The translations under genes were made by a program, and so were the position numbers. 64,000 bases of DNA from Paraperibacillus esterisolvens (lineage in GTDB: Bacteria; Bacillota; Bacilli; Bacillales; DSM-1321), in the NCBI RefSeq assembly GCF_046237625.1, contig NZ_CP143545.1, positions 2,046,001 to 2,110,000 on the forward strand, given 5' to 3'. This document shows positions 42,087 to 51,619 of the stretch, one piece after another (the first letter of the stretch is position 1; every line of letters begins with the position of its first letter). The notes under the pieces are model-generated. The model was not told where the DNA came from. It saw only the letters and a program-made list of their open reading frames with translations, and did no database searches.

Positions 42087-42254
42087 TTCAGATTACCCTT
42101 TCTGCTATTTGTGTAATTTATTTTACCATGAGTTCAGTAAAAATCCATGATTTGTTTCACAATAAATTTTAGGCGGAGTTATGAGATTAGGCCGGGGATT
42201 TTCAGGGAATTACATAATGTTAGATGGACCAGCATTTATAAGGAGTGAATGAGC

Positions 42255-42665
42255 ATGGAAAATCCTTCAAGGGAAGAAATCGGTAACATTTTAAAAAAGG
42301 CAAAGAGAATTGCCGTGATCGGGCTGTCAGAGAACCCGAATAAGACTTCGTATATGGTCTCGGAAGCCATGCAGAATGCAGGCTATGAGATTATACCTGT
42401 CAATCCGGAAGCGAAATCGCCGATTCTTGGTGTCCAGCCTGTCCGGTCCCTCAGTGAGATTGACGGCCATATAGATATTGTAAATGTCTTCAGGCGCTCG
42501 GAATTCCTGCTGGATGCAGCCAAAGAATTTGCAGAGGCTGAAGCGGACGTATTTTGGGCTCAGCTGGGGCTCTATAATGAAGAGGCTTACCAATTTCTAA
42601 AGGAAAAAGGGGCAGTTGTCATAATGGACAGATGCATCAAAGTAGAACATGCAATGACCATGTAG
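42255..42665 (+). CDS. yneT: CoA-binding domain protein YneT
   Basis: 136 residues from ATG 42255; AAGGAG is ten bases upstream, too close to ATG 42249. A single Rossmann-like CoA-binding domain: RIAVIGLSENPNKTSYMVSE and YEIIPVNPEAKSPILG, then DVFWAQLGLYNEEAYQFL and VIMDRCIKVEHAM. Cytoplasmic; ligand and role unknown. Ahead of parE as in B. subtilis. Confidence 0.93.
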   Translation: MENPSREEIGNILKKAKRIAVIGLSENPNKTSYMVSEAMQNAGYEIIPVNPEAKSPILGVQPVRSLSEIDGHIDIVNVFRRSEFLLDAAKEFAEAEADVFWAQLGLYNEEAYQFLKEKGAVVIMDRCIKVEHAMTM

Positions 42666-42690
42666 TCCGCGGGCAGTATCCATAATAAGC

Positions 42691-42722
42691 AGAAAAGGGA
42701 GCATCTCTGGTGCTCCCTTTGT
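42691..42722 (+). terminator. Terminator after yneT
   Basis: AAAAGGGAGCA ... TGCTCCCTTT hairpin. Confidence 0.75.
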
Positions 42723-43048
42723 ATTGGGATGAAAAAATGATATACTTACCGGGGTTAAGTACAAGGATAATATACAAGAGCAGGACAGCAGGCAGGATCA
42801 TTACATAAAGGATTCTTTCTCATTAAATATTTAAGGGATATTGCTAATCAGCGGATAACAGCTAAAATAAAAGGGACAGGCTTTTATAAAGAGCCGTGAA
42901 TTCAAGATCCGCATTCAATAGGAACATTTGTTCTTTCTTTGTGAATGGGCTATAATTAAGGTACCTGCTTAGGCGGAAGCTTTTAAATAAAGAAATAAGC
43001 TTCTTGCCCGTGAGAACGGCTTTTGCACGTATAGAAAGGGGATTTTAA
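42723..43048 (+). promoter_or_regulatory. parE upstream region with a good sigma-A promoter
   Basis: No gene in this stretch. TTGTTC (42928-42933) - 17 bases - TATAAT (42951-42956) is a well-formed promoter, giving a ~90-base leader. The leader contains AAGCTTTTAAATAAAGAAATAAGCTT-type short palindromes of unknown meaning. The ribosome binding site GAAAGGGG precedes the GTG start. Confidence 0.65.
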
Positions 43049-45022
43049 GTGTCAAAGAATGTAAAACCAATAGAATACAACGATGATGCCATCCAGGTGC
43101 TGGAAGGGCTGGAGGCTGTAAGGAAGCGTCCCGGCATGTATATAGGCAGCACTGATTACCGGGGGCTTCATCACCTGGTTTATGAAATAGTCGATAATTC
43201 TGTGGATGAGGCGCTGGCTGGCTTTGGCAGCCACATTATTGTGAAGATCCACAAGGATAATTCTATATCGGTCGAGGATAAAGGCCGGGGCATGCCGGTT
43301 GGCATGCACAAGCTGGGTAAACCGACTCCTGAAATCATCCTTACCGTCCTGCATGCAGGAGGAAAATTCGGACAGGGCGGCTATAAGACGAGCGGAGGGC
43401 TGCATGGTGTCGGAGCCTCTGTGGTTAATGCCCTCTCTGAATGGCTTACTGTCACGATCAAGAGGGATGGATTTGTTTACCAGCAGCGCTTCGTTAACGG
43501 CGGCAAGCCGGAGACGACCCTTGAGAAAATTGGAAAGACCAACCAGACCGGCACAACCATCTTCTTTAAGCCCGACTCCTCCATATTCTCTACAACCGTC
43601 TTCAATTATGAAACATTATGCGAAAGACTCAGGGAATCCGCTTTCCTTCTTAAAGGAATGAAAATTGAAATCATTGATGACAGGGACCGCCTGAGGGAAG
43701 TGTTTCAGTATGAAACTGGAATAGAGGCATTTGTCGAATATATTAATGAGGAAAAGGATCCTCTTCACAAAGTAGTGAGCTTTGAAGGAGAACAGAACAG
43801 CATCGAGGTGGATTTTGCGTTTCAATTCAATGACGGATATTCCGAATCCATCCTGAGCTTTGTCAACAATGTCAGAACGAAGGATGGCGGTACCCATGAA
43901 ATAGGGGCAAAGACCGCAATGACGCGTGTGTTCAATGAATATGCCAGGAAATCCGGCCTCTTGAAGGAAAAGGATAAAAACCTTGAAGGCTCAGACATTC
44001 GGGAAGGCCTGTCTGCCATTGTTTCGGTAAGGATCCCGGAAGAACTGCTTCAATTCGAAGGACAGACCAAAAGTAAGCTTGGGACCAGTGAAGCACGCTC
44101 AAGTGTAGATGCCATGGTTTCTGAGCATCTTGCTTACTTCCTTGCGGAGAATCCGGACATCAGTTCCCTGCTCATCAAAAAGTCAATCAAGGCTTATCAG
44201 GCAAGGGAAGCCGCCAGAAAGGCCAGGGAGGAAGCACGGAGCGGGAAAAAGCGGAAAAAGTCCGATGCAATGCTGTCAGGGAAGCTGACTCCTGCCCAGT
44301 CCAGGAATCCGGCCAGAAACGAAATATATCTGGTGGAAGGGGATTCTGCCGGAGGTTCCGCCAAGCAGGGGCGTGACCGTAAGTTCCAGGCAGTCCTGCC
44401 GCTTCGGGGCAAGGTAATCAACACAGAAAAGGCTAAGCTTGCAGATATATTCAAAAATGAGGAAATCAATACGATCATCCACGCCATTGGCGGGGGAGTC
44501 GGACCTGATTTCAGCGTCGAAGACATTAACTATGACAAAGTGGTGATCATGACGGATGCAGATACGGACGGTGCACATATCCAGGTTCTTCTGTTAACCT
44601 TCTTCTACCGCTATATGAAACAGCTGATTGAGCATGGGAAGGTCTATATCGCGCTGCCTCCGCTTTATAAGGTATCAAAAGGATCCGGAAAGAAGGAAAT
44701 CATTGAATACGCCTGGAGCGATGAGGAATTGCAGGGTGCCATGAAAAAGGTAGGCAGGGGCTATATCATCCAGCGCTATAAAGGACTTGGCGAGATGAAT
44801 GCCGATCAGCTCTGGGAGACCACCATGAATCCAGAAACACGGACACTCATCAGGGTCAAAATCGATGATATCGCACGCGCTGAGCGAAGGGTGACCACCC
44901 TAATGGGGGATAAGGTCGAACCCCGCAGGAAATGGATAGAATCCAACGTAGCCTTCAGCCTTGAAGATGAGACGAATATACTTGAAAACGAAAATATCCA
45001 CGTGGAAGAGGAGGTCGAGTAA
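43049..45022 (+). CDS. parE: DNA topoisomerase IV subunit B
   Basis: 657 residues, GTG start. The GHKL ATPase: YEIVDNSVDEALAG, the lid GGYKTSGGLHGVGASVVN and the QTKSKLGTSEAR loop. The TOPRIM part: LVEGDSAGGSAKQGRDR and MTDADTDGAHI, carrying the metal-binding acids. ParE with ParC decatenates daughter chromosomes. The length and the KQGRDRxFQA context identify ParE rather than GyrB. Two bases separate it from parC. Confidence 0.97.
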   Translation: MSKNVKPIEYNDDAIQVLEGLEAVRKRPGMYIGSTDYRGLHHLVYEIVDNSVDEALAGFGSHIIVKIHKDNSISVEDKGRGMPVGMHKLGKPTPEIILTVLHAGGKFGQGGYKTSGGLHGVGASVVNALSEWLTVTIKRDGFVYQQRFVNGGKPETTLEKIGKTNQTGTTIFFKPDSSIFSTTVFNYETLCERLRESAFLLKGMKIEIIDDRDRLREVFQYETGIEAFVEYINEEKDPLHKVVSFEGEQNSIEVDFAFQFNDGYSESILSFVNNVRTKDGGTHEIGAKTAMTRVFNEYARKSGLLKEKDKNLEGSDIREGLSAIVSVRIPEELLQFEGQTKSKLGTSEARSSVDAMVSEHLAYFLAENPDISSLLIKKSIKAYQAREAARKAREEARSGKKRKKSDAMLSGKLTPAQSRNPARNEIYLVEGDSAGGSAKQGRDRKFQAVLPLRGKVINTEKAKLADIFKNEEINTIIHAIGGGVGPDFSVEDINYDKVVIMTDADTDGAHIQVLLLTFFYRYMKQLIEHGKVYIALPPLYKVSKGSGKKEIIEYAWSDEELQGAMKKVGRGYIIQRYKGLGEMNADQLWETTMNPETRTLIRVKIDDIARAERRVTTLMGDKVEPRRKWIESNVAFSLEDETNILENENIHVEEEVE

Positions 45023-45024
45023 AG

Positions 45025-47463
45025 ATGTCATCAGTAGAAAAATTTCGTGACCTCCCGCTTGAAGATGTAATTGGAGACCGGTTTGGACGCTATAGTAAAT
45101 ACATTATTCAGGACCGTGCACTTCCTGATGCCAGGGATGGATTGAAGCCGGTACAGCGGAGAATCCTGTTCGCAATGCATGAGGAAGGCAATACCCATGA
45201 AAAAGGCTTCAGGAAATCAGCCAAGACGGTGGGAAATGTTATCGGTAATTATCACCCCCACGGTGACAGCTCCGTTTATGAAGCCATGGTAAGGATGAGC
45301 CAGGACTGGAAACTCAGGAAGCTGCTCATAGAAATGCACGGAAACAACGGGAGCCTTGACGGCGATCCGCCGGCTGCCATGCGTTATACGGAGGCTAGGA
45401 TTTCGGCCATTGCCGGGGAACTGCTCCGCGATATTGATAAAAAGACCGTCGATTTCATTCCCAACTTTGATGATACGGCGAAGGAACCGGTGGTCCTGCC
45501 GGCAACTTATCCCAATCTGCTGGTAAATGGATCTACCGGCATCTCCGCAGGTTATGCCACAGAAATTCCGCCGCATCAGCTTGGGGAAGTGATTGACGCA
45601 GCCATCATGCGGATCGATCACCCCGAGAGCACCGTCGAGGAATTAATGACGGTCATAAAAGGACCGGATTTCCCTACTGGGGGAATCATCCAGGGAAAAG
45701 ACGGCATCAAAAAAGCCTACGAGACCGGAAAAGGGAAAATCATCATCCGCGGCCAGGCTGAAATTGAAAGTGTCCGCGGAGGCAAGCAGCAGATTGTGGT
45801 GACTGAGATTCCGTTTGAAGTGAACAAGGCGAATCTTGTCCGCAAGATTGATGAATTCAGGCTGGACCGGAAAGTGGAAGGCATTTCCGAGGTGCGGGAC
45901 GAAACAGACAGAACCGGTCTCCGGATTGTCATAGAGCTGAAAAAGGAAGCGGATGCAGACGGAGTTCTGAAATATCTTTATAAGAATTCCGACCTTCAGG
46001 TGACTTACAACCTGAATATGGTCGCCATCCACAAGAAACGGCCGACCCTGATGGGTCTGCCCCAGCTGCTCGATGCATATATCGATCACCGGAAGGAAGT
46101 AATCGTCAACCGTTCCAAATTTGACCTTGCCAAGGCACAGGACAGGGAGCATATCGTACAGGGGCTTATGAGGGCGCTGTCCATCCTGGACGAAGTCATC
46201 GCTGCCATCCGTGCCTCCAAAGATAAGAAAGATGCCAAGGAGAACCTGATGGCAGCTTTTGGCTTCACGGAGCCCCAGGCAGAAGCGATCGTCTCCCTCC
46301 AGCTTTACCGGTTGACCAATACAGACATCACAGCCCTCCAGCAGGAGGCAGACGAGCTCGAAAAGAAGATCAAGGAATTAAGGGCGATCCTTGAGAACGA
46401 GAAAAAGCTTTTCTCTGTTATCAAAAAGGAACTGAAGGAAGTTCATAAGAAATATAATGATACTAGAAGAAGCAAAATTGAAGATGAAATCGAAGAAATC
46501 AAGATCAATCTTGAAGTCCTTGTGGCGAGCGAGGATGTAATGGTTACGATTACCAAGGAAGGCTATATCAAAAGGACCAGCCTGCGCTCTTATTCAGCAT
46601 CAGGCGGCCAGGATTACGGCATGAAAGATGCGGACAGGCTGCTGTGCCAATTTGAAATGAATACAACAGATGTACTTCTGGTATTCACCAACAAAGGAAG
46701 TTATTTGTATTGTCCCGTCCACCAGCTTCCGGATATCCGCTGGAAGGATGTCGGCCAGCATATTGCCAGCCTGGTTCCGATAAGCCGGGACGAACAGATT
46801 GTAAAAGCCATTCCGATCAAGGACTTCGACCAGCCGCAGCATCTTTTGTTCTTTACGAAAAATGGAATGGCAAAGAAAACAGAACTTGCCTTATATAAAG
46901 CCCAGCGCTACTCAAAGCCTCTTGTAGCCATCAATCTTAAGGGCGAGGATGAAGTCGTGGATATTCACCTGACAGCCGGGCACAGTGATGTGTTCCTTGC
47001 CACCCATTACGGGTATGCTCTTTGGTTCGGGGAAGATGAAGTCAGTCCGGTGGGAGCCCGCGCCGCAGGTGTTAAGGGAATCAGCCTGAAGGAAGGGGAT
47101 TTCGTTACATCAGCCATCCTGTTAAGCGGGGATAACATGGAAAGTATCGTTATAGCGACCCAGAGGGGAGCTGTTAAGCGTATGAAGCTCAAGGAGTTTG
47201 AAAGGTCCTCCCGGGCAAAGCGGGGTCTTGTCATGCTCAGGGAGCTCAAATCCCATCCTCACCGGGTTGTCGGAGCAATACCGGCTGTCAATCAAACTGT
47301 TCTAGTGCTCCTCACACAGAAGGGGCAGATTGAAAAAACGCCAGTGTCCTCCATTCGATTCAGTGACCGCTATACCAATGGATCATTTTTAGTGGATGAA
47401 GCCGAAAATGGAAAAGTCATTGAAATATGGGCAGAAGCTGCAGCCGAAAATCCAGAATCTTAA
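45025..47463 (+). CDS. parC: DNA topoisomerase IV subunit A
   Basis: 812 residues. The catalytic Tyr is in AAMRYTEARIS at residue 121. The quinolone region HPHGDSSVYEAMVRMSQDW keeps Ser and Glu at the usual resistance positions, so no classical resistance change is seen. The C-terminal part from ~500 is the DNA-wrapping beta-pinwheel, with degenerate GyrA-box-like blades (EGYIKRTSL, GMAKKTEL, RGAVKRMKL, KGQIEKTPV). Translated together with parE. Followed by a terminator. Confidence 0.97.
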   Translation: MSSVEKFRDLPLEDVIGDRFGRYSKYIIQDRALPDARDGLKPVQRRILFAMHEEGNTHEKGFRKSAKTVGNVIGNYHPHGDSSVYEAMVRMSQDWKLRKLLIEMHGNNGSLDGDPPAAMRYTEARISAIAGELLRDIDKKTVDFIPNFDDTAKEPVVLPATYPNLLVNGSTGISAGYATEIPPHQLGEVIDAAIMRIDHPESTVEELMTVIKGPDFPTGGIIQGKDGIKKAYETGKGKIIIRGQAEIESVRGGKQQIVVTEIPFEVNKANLVRKIDEFRLDRKVEGISEVRDETDRTGLRIVIELKKEADADGVLKYLYKNSDLQVTYNLNMVAIHKKRPTLMGLPQLLDAYIDHRKEVIVNRSKFDLAKAQDREHIVQGLMRALSILDEVIAAIRASKDKKDAKENLMAAFGFTEPQAEAIVSLQLYRLTNTDITALQQEADELEKKIKELRAILENEKKLFSVIKKELKEVHKKYNDTRRSKIEDEIEEIKINLEVLVASEDVMVTITKEGYIKRTSLRSYSASGGQDYGMKDADRLLCQFEMNTTDVLLVFTNKGSYLYCPVHQLPDIRWKDVGQHIASLVPISRDEQIVKAIPIKDFDQPQHLLFFTKNGMAKKTELALYKAQRYSKPLVAINLKGEDEVVDIHLTAGHSDVFLATHYGYALWFGEDEVSPVGARAAGVKGISLKEGDFVTSAILLSGDNMESIVIATQRGAVKRMKLKEFERSSRAKRGLVMLRELKSHPHRVVGAIPAVNQTVLVLLTQKGQIEKTPVSSIRFSDRYTNGSFLVDEAENGKVIEIWAEAAAENPES

Positions 47464-47465
47464 AA

Positions 47466-47496
47466 GTAAAACCCGGCGGCTGCCGGGTTTTTTCTT
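47466..47496 (+). terminator. Terminator after parC
   Basis: AAAACCCGGC-ggct-GCCGGGTTTTTT. Confidence 0.92.
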
Positions 47497-47775
47497 TTGA
47501 GGGGCTATTCAGCGGAACGTATAAAAAAAATACCTAACGCTTTCAACCTTGCCATACTTTACAATTGTTACCGACAATCGTGACATTAATTATTGTGGCA
47601 ACAGGATACAACCGGAGTAGGTGAAAACGGTAATTAGCATGAAGGTAATACATTCAAAGGGATGTGCGGCAACCCAGTTTTTCGTGTTAACTTAGGAACA
47701 AAGAAATTAGATTGGATTGGAATCCATAAGAATGAAACTCTCATTCAGGGGATTGCTATATCCTTGATACTAAGA
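47497..47775. other. Non-coding region downstream of parC
   Basis: No gene, good promoter or hairpin was found. It leads into transposase debris, so it may be old insertion-sequence flank. Confidence 0.4.
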
Positions 47776-48024
47776 TTATCCTTGATTTTTTAGATAACAA
47801 ATATTTTTAACTAGTAGGTAATTATATATGAACCTGCGGATGGGATCGATTGCGTTCCGGCCATTATCAAGGCAATACTTATCCTTGAGCTCTTCGTAAA
47901 CAAAGGTAAATTCGACCAGATCATTAATCTGGCGCAGCATACTATCCTTTGGCACGATAAGGTCAATGAGGCCCATATAAGAACTTAGTTTGATTGATTG
48001 TTGCATTGTCATCATTGGAACCAC
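47776..48024 (-). pseudogene. Transposase N-terminal remnant (IS1182-like)
   Basis: 82 codons. QQSIKLSSYMGLIDLIVPKD then SMLRQINDLVEFTFVYEELK and YCLDNGRNAIDPIRRFIYNY match the N-terminal DUF772-type domain of IS1182/IS5-like transposases. The catalytic DDE part is missing and no inverted ends were seen, so this is a fragment. Confidence 0.75.
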
Positions 48025-48136
48025 CCATTTCGAATGGATTTCCTTTATTATAAAATAAAAACCGTCCGAATCCCTTAAAAAAATCAGGTATTTGTACGGC
48101 TTGTAGTTTGTCTAAAATATAGATTCAGCAGCACTA

Positions 48137-48269
48137 GGTTGATTGGAACGGAAGGTGCGGAGACTCCTGCGGGATTAGCGGGACAGGTGAGACCCCGCAG
48201 GCGCTTTAGCGCTGAGGAGGCTCACCGCACGCCCCGCGGAAAGCGAAGCACCTGGAGTGGAGATCAACC
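48137..48269. repeat. Bacillus-type dispersed GC-rich repeat, 133 bp
   Basis: Bounded by GGTTGAT and ATCAACC. The inside is GC-rich and highly palindromic: GGTGC...GCACC, CCTGCGGG...CCCCGCAGG, and GGTGAGACC with GGCTCACC. Short blocks such as GGAGACTCCTGCGGGA and GGAGGCTCACCGC are, from memory, common in intergenic regions across Bacillaceae. It is non-coding and non-autonomous. Confidence 0.75.
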
Positions 48270-48452
48270 GTCCCATTCAACAAAGCTTACTTTAAAGACT
48301 TTTTCAGTCGCCTCCTATTGGATAAGGGGTTTTTGAGAATCCACGGTATTTTTAAAATCTTCTACTAGTCTATTTAATTTATGTTGACTTAAAACACTAG
48401 CTTATGATAATCGAGTAAAAACTGGAATAGTAACAAACAGAAAGAAAACACA

Positions 48453-49199
48453 TTAAATCCACTTAGCAAACCATGCCACATAGTATGCAGCAGGGATAAA
48501 TAGAAGCTGGGCAACTATGGTGCCGACAAGTTTTGAACTGATCATAGTTAGAGAGTAACTTTTTAAGTAAATGTATTGCGTCTGTTTTTTCATTACACGA
48601 TCCGCCAATACCGAAGCTTTTGGATCAATAAACAGTGTCAATAATATAGTCGCTATCCCATTGATTATACCCGATGACATTAATGCGGCCTGGGCATAAT
48701 CTTCAGGAACAATCATGGATGCATAAATGGAAGCAAGCATTCAATTATAAGAGTTTAAGTAAAATCCTGAACTGTTTCCGGATGCCGAGATGGTCCTATT
48801 TGAAGGGGATTACTGATGAACGAAAAGGGAAATGACCGATCCCCTGTGGTCTGAAAGCTGGATAATGGCTCTCGAAAATAGATTTATGAAAGTGGGAAAT
48901 AGAAAGATCCCAAGCAGCACACCTACAGAGGTTACGCCGATTAAAATTCTGTATTGTTCCTCAATATACTCCAATCTGTGCAAACGAGGAGCCTCTGCTA
49001 TTAATTTTGCTGTCAGCGGCTGCTGAATCATGGTGGAAAATCTCGAAACAATCACCAGGGTACTAAACAGAGATAAGGCGGTTGCAATCAATTTAACTCT
49101 TGCTCCTGAAATCCTTGTTGAATACGCCAGTGTCTCAATCATTGTTATAATCATTAAAAAGAGGGATATAATGATAACCTTTCCTGTGATAAGTTCCAT
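48453..49199 (-). pseudogene. amj-like lipid II flippase, disrupted
   Basis: The N-terminal part (49199-48810) reads LITGKVIIISLFLMIITMIE and YSTRISGARVKLIATALSLF. The C-terminal part (48740-48453) reads SSGIINGIATILLTLFIDPK and SSKLVGTIVAQLLFIPAAYY. Both are typical of Amj (YdaH), an alternate lipid II flippase of ~270 residues. Between them are at least two stops in frame and about 40 expected residues are missing or scrambled, so the gene is broken. A functional MurJ elsewhere would make it dispensable. Confidence 0.8.
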
Positions 49200-49456
49200 G
49201 TGAAAAACTCCTTAAAACAAAGATAATTTTATTATAACCAGGAAAATCGCTTGTGGCATAATTTAGAAGATTCCTTTTTAAGGATACTCGATAGAAACCA
49301 ACAATCTTTTAAAATAGAACCTATTTTTATAAATTGCCTTTAAGCTAAAAAGTCGATTTGTTCAGCATGAAGTTCTACAATAACCTATAACAAGCCTTTT
49401 AGTCAGGCCGCATATAATGAAATACATATAGTCAAGAGTGTTTAGGGGGGATTAAC

Positions 49457-50224
49457 ATGCATTCAGCAAATGAACTGCTCCATTTTCAAAATCATATAGG
49501 AGCGGGGAAACCAAACAGCATGAGAGACCGGACGGCCGCCTGTCCGTTTTGTGACCGGAAGTCACTGACCGGCATCCTGGATGAGTGCGGCCCCATTCTA
49601 CATATTGAGAATAAATACCCCACACTCCTGGAAACAACCCAGACACTCATCATCGAAACAGATGACTGTGAAGGGAACCTTTCCAATTACAATGAGGAAC
49701 ATCTGTATTCCCTTATTGATTTTACACTGAGAAAGTGGGAAGAGATGATTGCCGCTGGAGAGCATGAGTCGGTCATTCTTTATAAAAACCATGGGCCTTT
49801 ATCAGGGGGCACCATCCATCATTCCCATATGCAGATTGTGGGTCTCAAAAAGGCGGATTATATGAAAAGAATTGTTCCTGAATATTTTTCCGGCCCCTGC
49901 GCTGCTAGTGGTGAAGATGTGGATTTGATTATATCCGACCACCCGATCATGGGCTTTACGGAACTGAATATCATTCTAAAGGACCGGCTTGCAGTAAAGA
50001 AGTTTGCAAGGTATATCCAAATCGCGGCCCACTTTATACTGAACCATTTTCATAGAGGCTGCAGCAGCTTCAATCTATTTTTTTACAAGCTGGACGGGAA
50101 TATAATCTGCAAGGCAGTTCCAAGGTTTGTAGATTCCCCGCTGTTCATCGGCTACTCCCTGTCCCAGGTTTCAAACAATCTTGAGGAGACTGCGAACAGA
50201 CTTCAAAATCTTTATTCATTATGA
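49457..50224 (+). CDS. DUF4931 / HIT-like nucleotidyl transferase family protein
   Basis: 255 residues, ATG 49457 after AGGGGGGA. An N-terminal CPFCDRK (Cys pair, residues ~31-34) suggests zinc binding. A HIT-type triad is in GGTIHHSHMQIVGL (H-x-H-x-Q). The layout resembles galactose-1-phosphate uridylyltransferase-like proteins (DUF4931). Cytoplasmic, substrate unknown. Confidence 0.83.
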   Translation: MHSANELLHFQNHIGAGKPNSMRDRTAACPFCDRKSLTGILDECGPILHIENKYPTLLETTQTLIIETDDCEGNLSNYNEEHLYSLIDFTLRKWEEMIAAGEHESVILYKNHGPLSGGTIHHSHMQIVGLKKADYMKRIVPEYFSGPCAASGEDVDLIISDHPIMGFTELNIILKDRLAVKKFARYIQIAAHFILNHFHRGCSSFNLFFYKLDGNIICKAVPRFVDSPLFIGYSLSQVSNNLEETANRLQNLYSL

Positions 50225-50238
50225 TTCAAGCAGAAATT

Positions 50239-50274
50239 AAGCCTGTCCCTGGTCACCCGGGATAGGCTTTTATC
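50239..50274 (+). terminator. Rho-independent terminator
   Basis: AAGCCTGTCC ... GGGATAGGCTTTT hairpin following the HIT-like gene. Confidence 0.7.
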
Positions 50275-50318
50275 ATATGATGAAAGCAAAAGGATCCTGA
50301 AGAGAAAGGACAACCGCG

Positions 50319-50795
50319 ATGTTTAAAAATAAGCCTGAAAAGATTATCACAACATTCATGCCGATGGCCTCTGAGTTTACTCCTGTGGACAAAAGAAAAT
50401 ATACGATGGTCCATTCCGGCCGGACCCAGAACATAATGATTACGATCGGGTCTCAGTACGATGAAAGCATCATCAACAATCGGCTCAGGGACGAAGTGAG
50501 AGCAGAATGGATTCCTCAATTGGGACAATATGTACTTGCCGGGAGGGTATATGCCGGTGGGCATGAATTCAGTGAAGAAGAGGCGGGGCAGCGATTCAAA
50601 ATGTTTGAAGAGGAAATGGAGCATTCCCTTAGAGCCCTCGTCAGCTCGGACCGCTCTTTCCTCTCTAACTTCCCGTGGCTGCTGGACTGCCCGATTTATA
50701 TGCAGTTTGAATCCGCCTATGAAGAGTACAATAAGATGTTTTATTTTGGGACGCCAAGACAATATCTCCCGGGAATCCCGATTTCCAAGGCCTGA
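50319..50795 (+). CDS. Staygreen-like protein
   Basis: 158 residues, ATG 50319 after AGAAAGGAC. KRKYTMVHSGRTQNIMITIG, INNRLRDEVRAEWI and the region VYAGGHEFSEEEAGQRFKMF fit the staygreen protein family, whose plant members remove magnesium from chlorophyll a. Bacterial homologues occur in non-photosynthetic Bacillaceae and Clostridia. No pigment genes are nearby, so the real substrate is unknown. Terminator AAAAGGGCAG ... CTGCCTTTTT follows at 50813. Confidence 0.78.
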   Translation: MFKNKPEKIITTFMPMASEFTPVDKRKYTMVHSGRTQNIMITIGSQYDESIINNRLRDEVRAEWIPQLGQYVLAGRVYAGGHEFSEEEAGQRFKMFEEEMEHSLRALVSSDRSFLSNFPWLLDCPIYMQFESAYEEYNKMFYFGTPRQYLPGIPISKA

Positions 50796-50812
50796 ATCAG
50801 TTTTTATCATAA

Positions 50813-50848
50813 AAGGGCAGCTCATGGGCGGGAGACTGCCTTTTTATT
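50813..50848 (+). terminator. Terminator after the staygreen-like gene
   Basis: AAAAGGGCAG-ctcatgggcgggaga-CTGCCTTTTT. Confidence 0.7.
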
Positions 50849-50926
50849 TCGAAATTGACAGATAAGGGGAAATTATCTAAAATTTAAGAGTAGTTCGTAA
50901 ACAGAAAGGAGCTGAAGGCCACGGAA

Positions 50927-51541
50927 TTGAAGGACAGAATTATAGAGACATCCTTGCGGCTCTTTGAGGAATACGGCTTTCACGGTGTATCTGTCAGCCA
51001 GATAGTGGCTGAGAGCGGAACATCAAAAGGCGGTTTTTATCATCATTTTCAATCCAAGGATGAACTGCTCTATATGATCCATGATTATTTTATTTCCTAT
51101 GTCCTGGATAAAGCCAGGAAAGCCCATACATCCAGTCATAGCCCCGCTGAAAAAATGCAGAAGATCATCCAGTCTTTTGCCCGAGTCTTTCATCTTTATA
51201 AACCTCACATCTCAGTATTCTATCAAGAGAGCACTTATCTAAAACCCGAATATACGGAAGAAATCAAAAAGAAGCGCGACTCATACAAACAGCTTATTTT
51301 CCAAGTCATCGAGGAAGGCAGGGAGTCAGGAGAGTTCCGCAGGGAAATATCCGTGGAGATTACCGGAATGACAATCCTCGGAATGGTCAACTGGACCTAT
51401 AAGTGGTATCAGCCCCAGGGAGAAAAATCGATTGAAGAAATCGCCGATATGTTTGTTGATTTTGTTCTGAACAGCCTGCTGACGGAAGATGCCAAATCAA
51501 AGCCTGAATATCAGAAATACCTGCTTGCTTATTCTACGTAA
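50927..51541 (+). CDS. TetR-family regulator of the acyl-CoA operon
   Basis: 204 residues with TTG start at 50927; AAAGGAG lies 15 bases upstream, a long spacing, so the exact start is uncertain. The HTH is VSVSQIVAESGTSKGGFYHH (residues ~24-43). The C-terminal ligand domain is helical with VEITGMTILGMVNWTYKWYQ. Such regulators commonly bind acyl-CoAs. It lies directly upstream of the yng operon, in the same direction, with a palindrome (51572-51589) between, so it is the likely repressor. Confidence 0.88.
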   Translation: MKDRIIETSLRLFEEYGFHGVSVSQIVAESGTSKGGFYHHFQSKDELLYMIHDYFISYVLDKARKAHTSSHSPAEKMQKIIQSFARVFHLYKPHISVFYQESTYLKPEYTEEIKKKRDSYKQLIFQVIEEGRESGEFRREISVEITGMTILGMVNWTYKWYQPQGEKSIEEIADMFVDFVLNSLLTEDAKSKPEYQKYLLAYST

Positions 51542-51545
51542 AAAG

Positions 51546-51559
51546 TTAAGCGCTTTCAT
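51546..51559. promoter_or_regulatory. Candidate cre (CcpA) site
   Basis: TTAAGCGCTTTCAT; its complement ATGAAAGCGCTTAA matches most of the cre consensus WTGNAANCGNWNNCW. It would give carbon catabolite repression of the operon. Confidence 0.55.
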
Positions 51560-51571
51560 TTTGTCGAGGAC

Positions 51572-51589
51572 AGACCAACCAGTCGGTCT
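51572..51589. promoter_or_regulatory. Candidate TetR-family operator
   Basis: AGACCAACCAGTCGGTCT, an 18-bp near-palindrome with the GACCNACYNGTYNGTC form common for TetR-type acyl-CoA regulators. It is 31 bases before the first operon gene. Confidence 0.65.
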
Positions 51590-51619
51590 TATTATTACCA
51601 CATACAGGGAGGCAGAATT

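Noticed and set aside
43299..47249. ORFs antisense to, or in other frames of, parE and parC
   Set aside because: Shadows of the two topoisomerase genes, without own start signals.
48139..48336. Plus-strand ORF over the dispersed repeat
   Set aside because: It is Arg/Thr-rich translation of a palindromic non-coding repeat.
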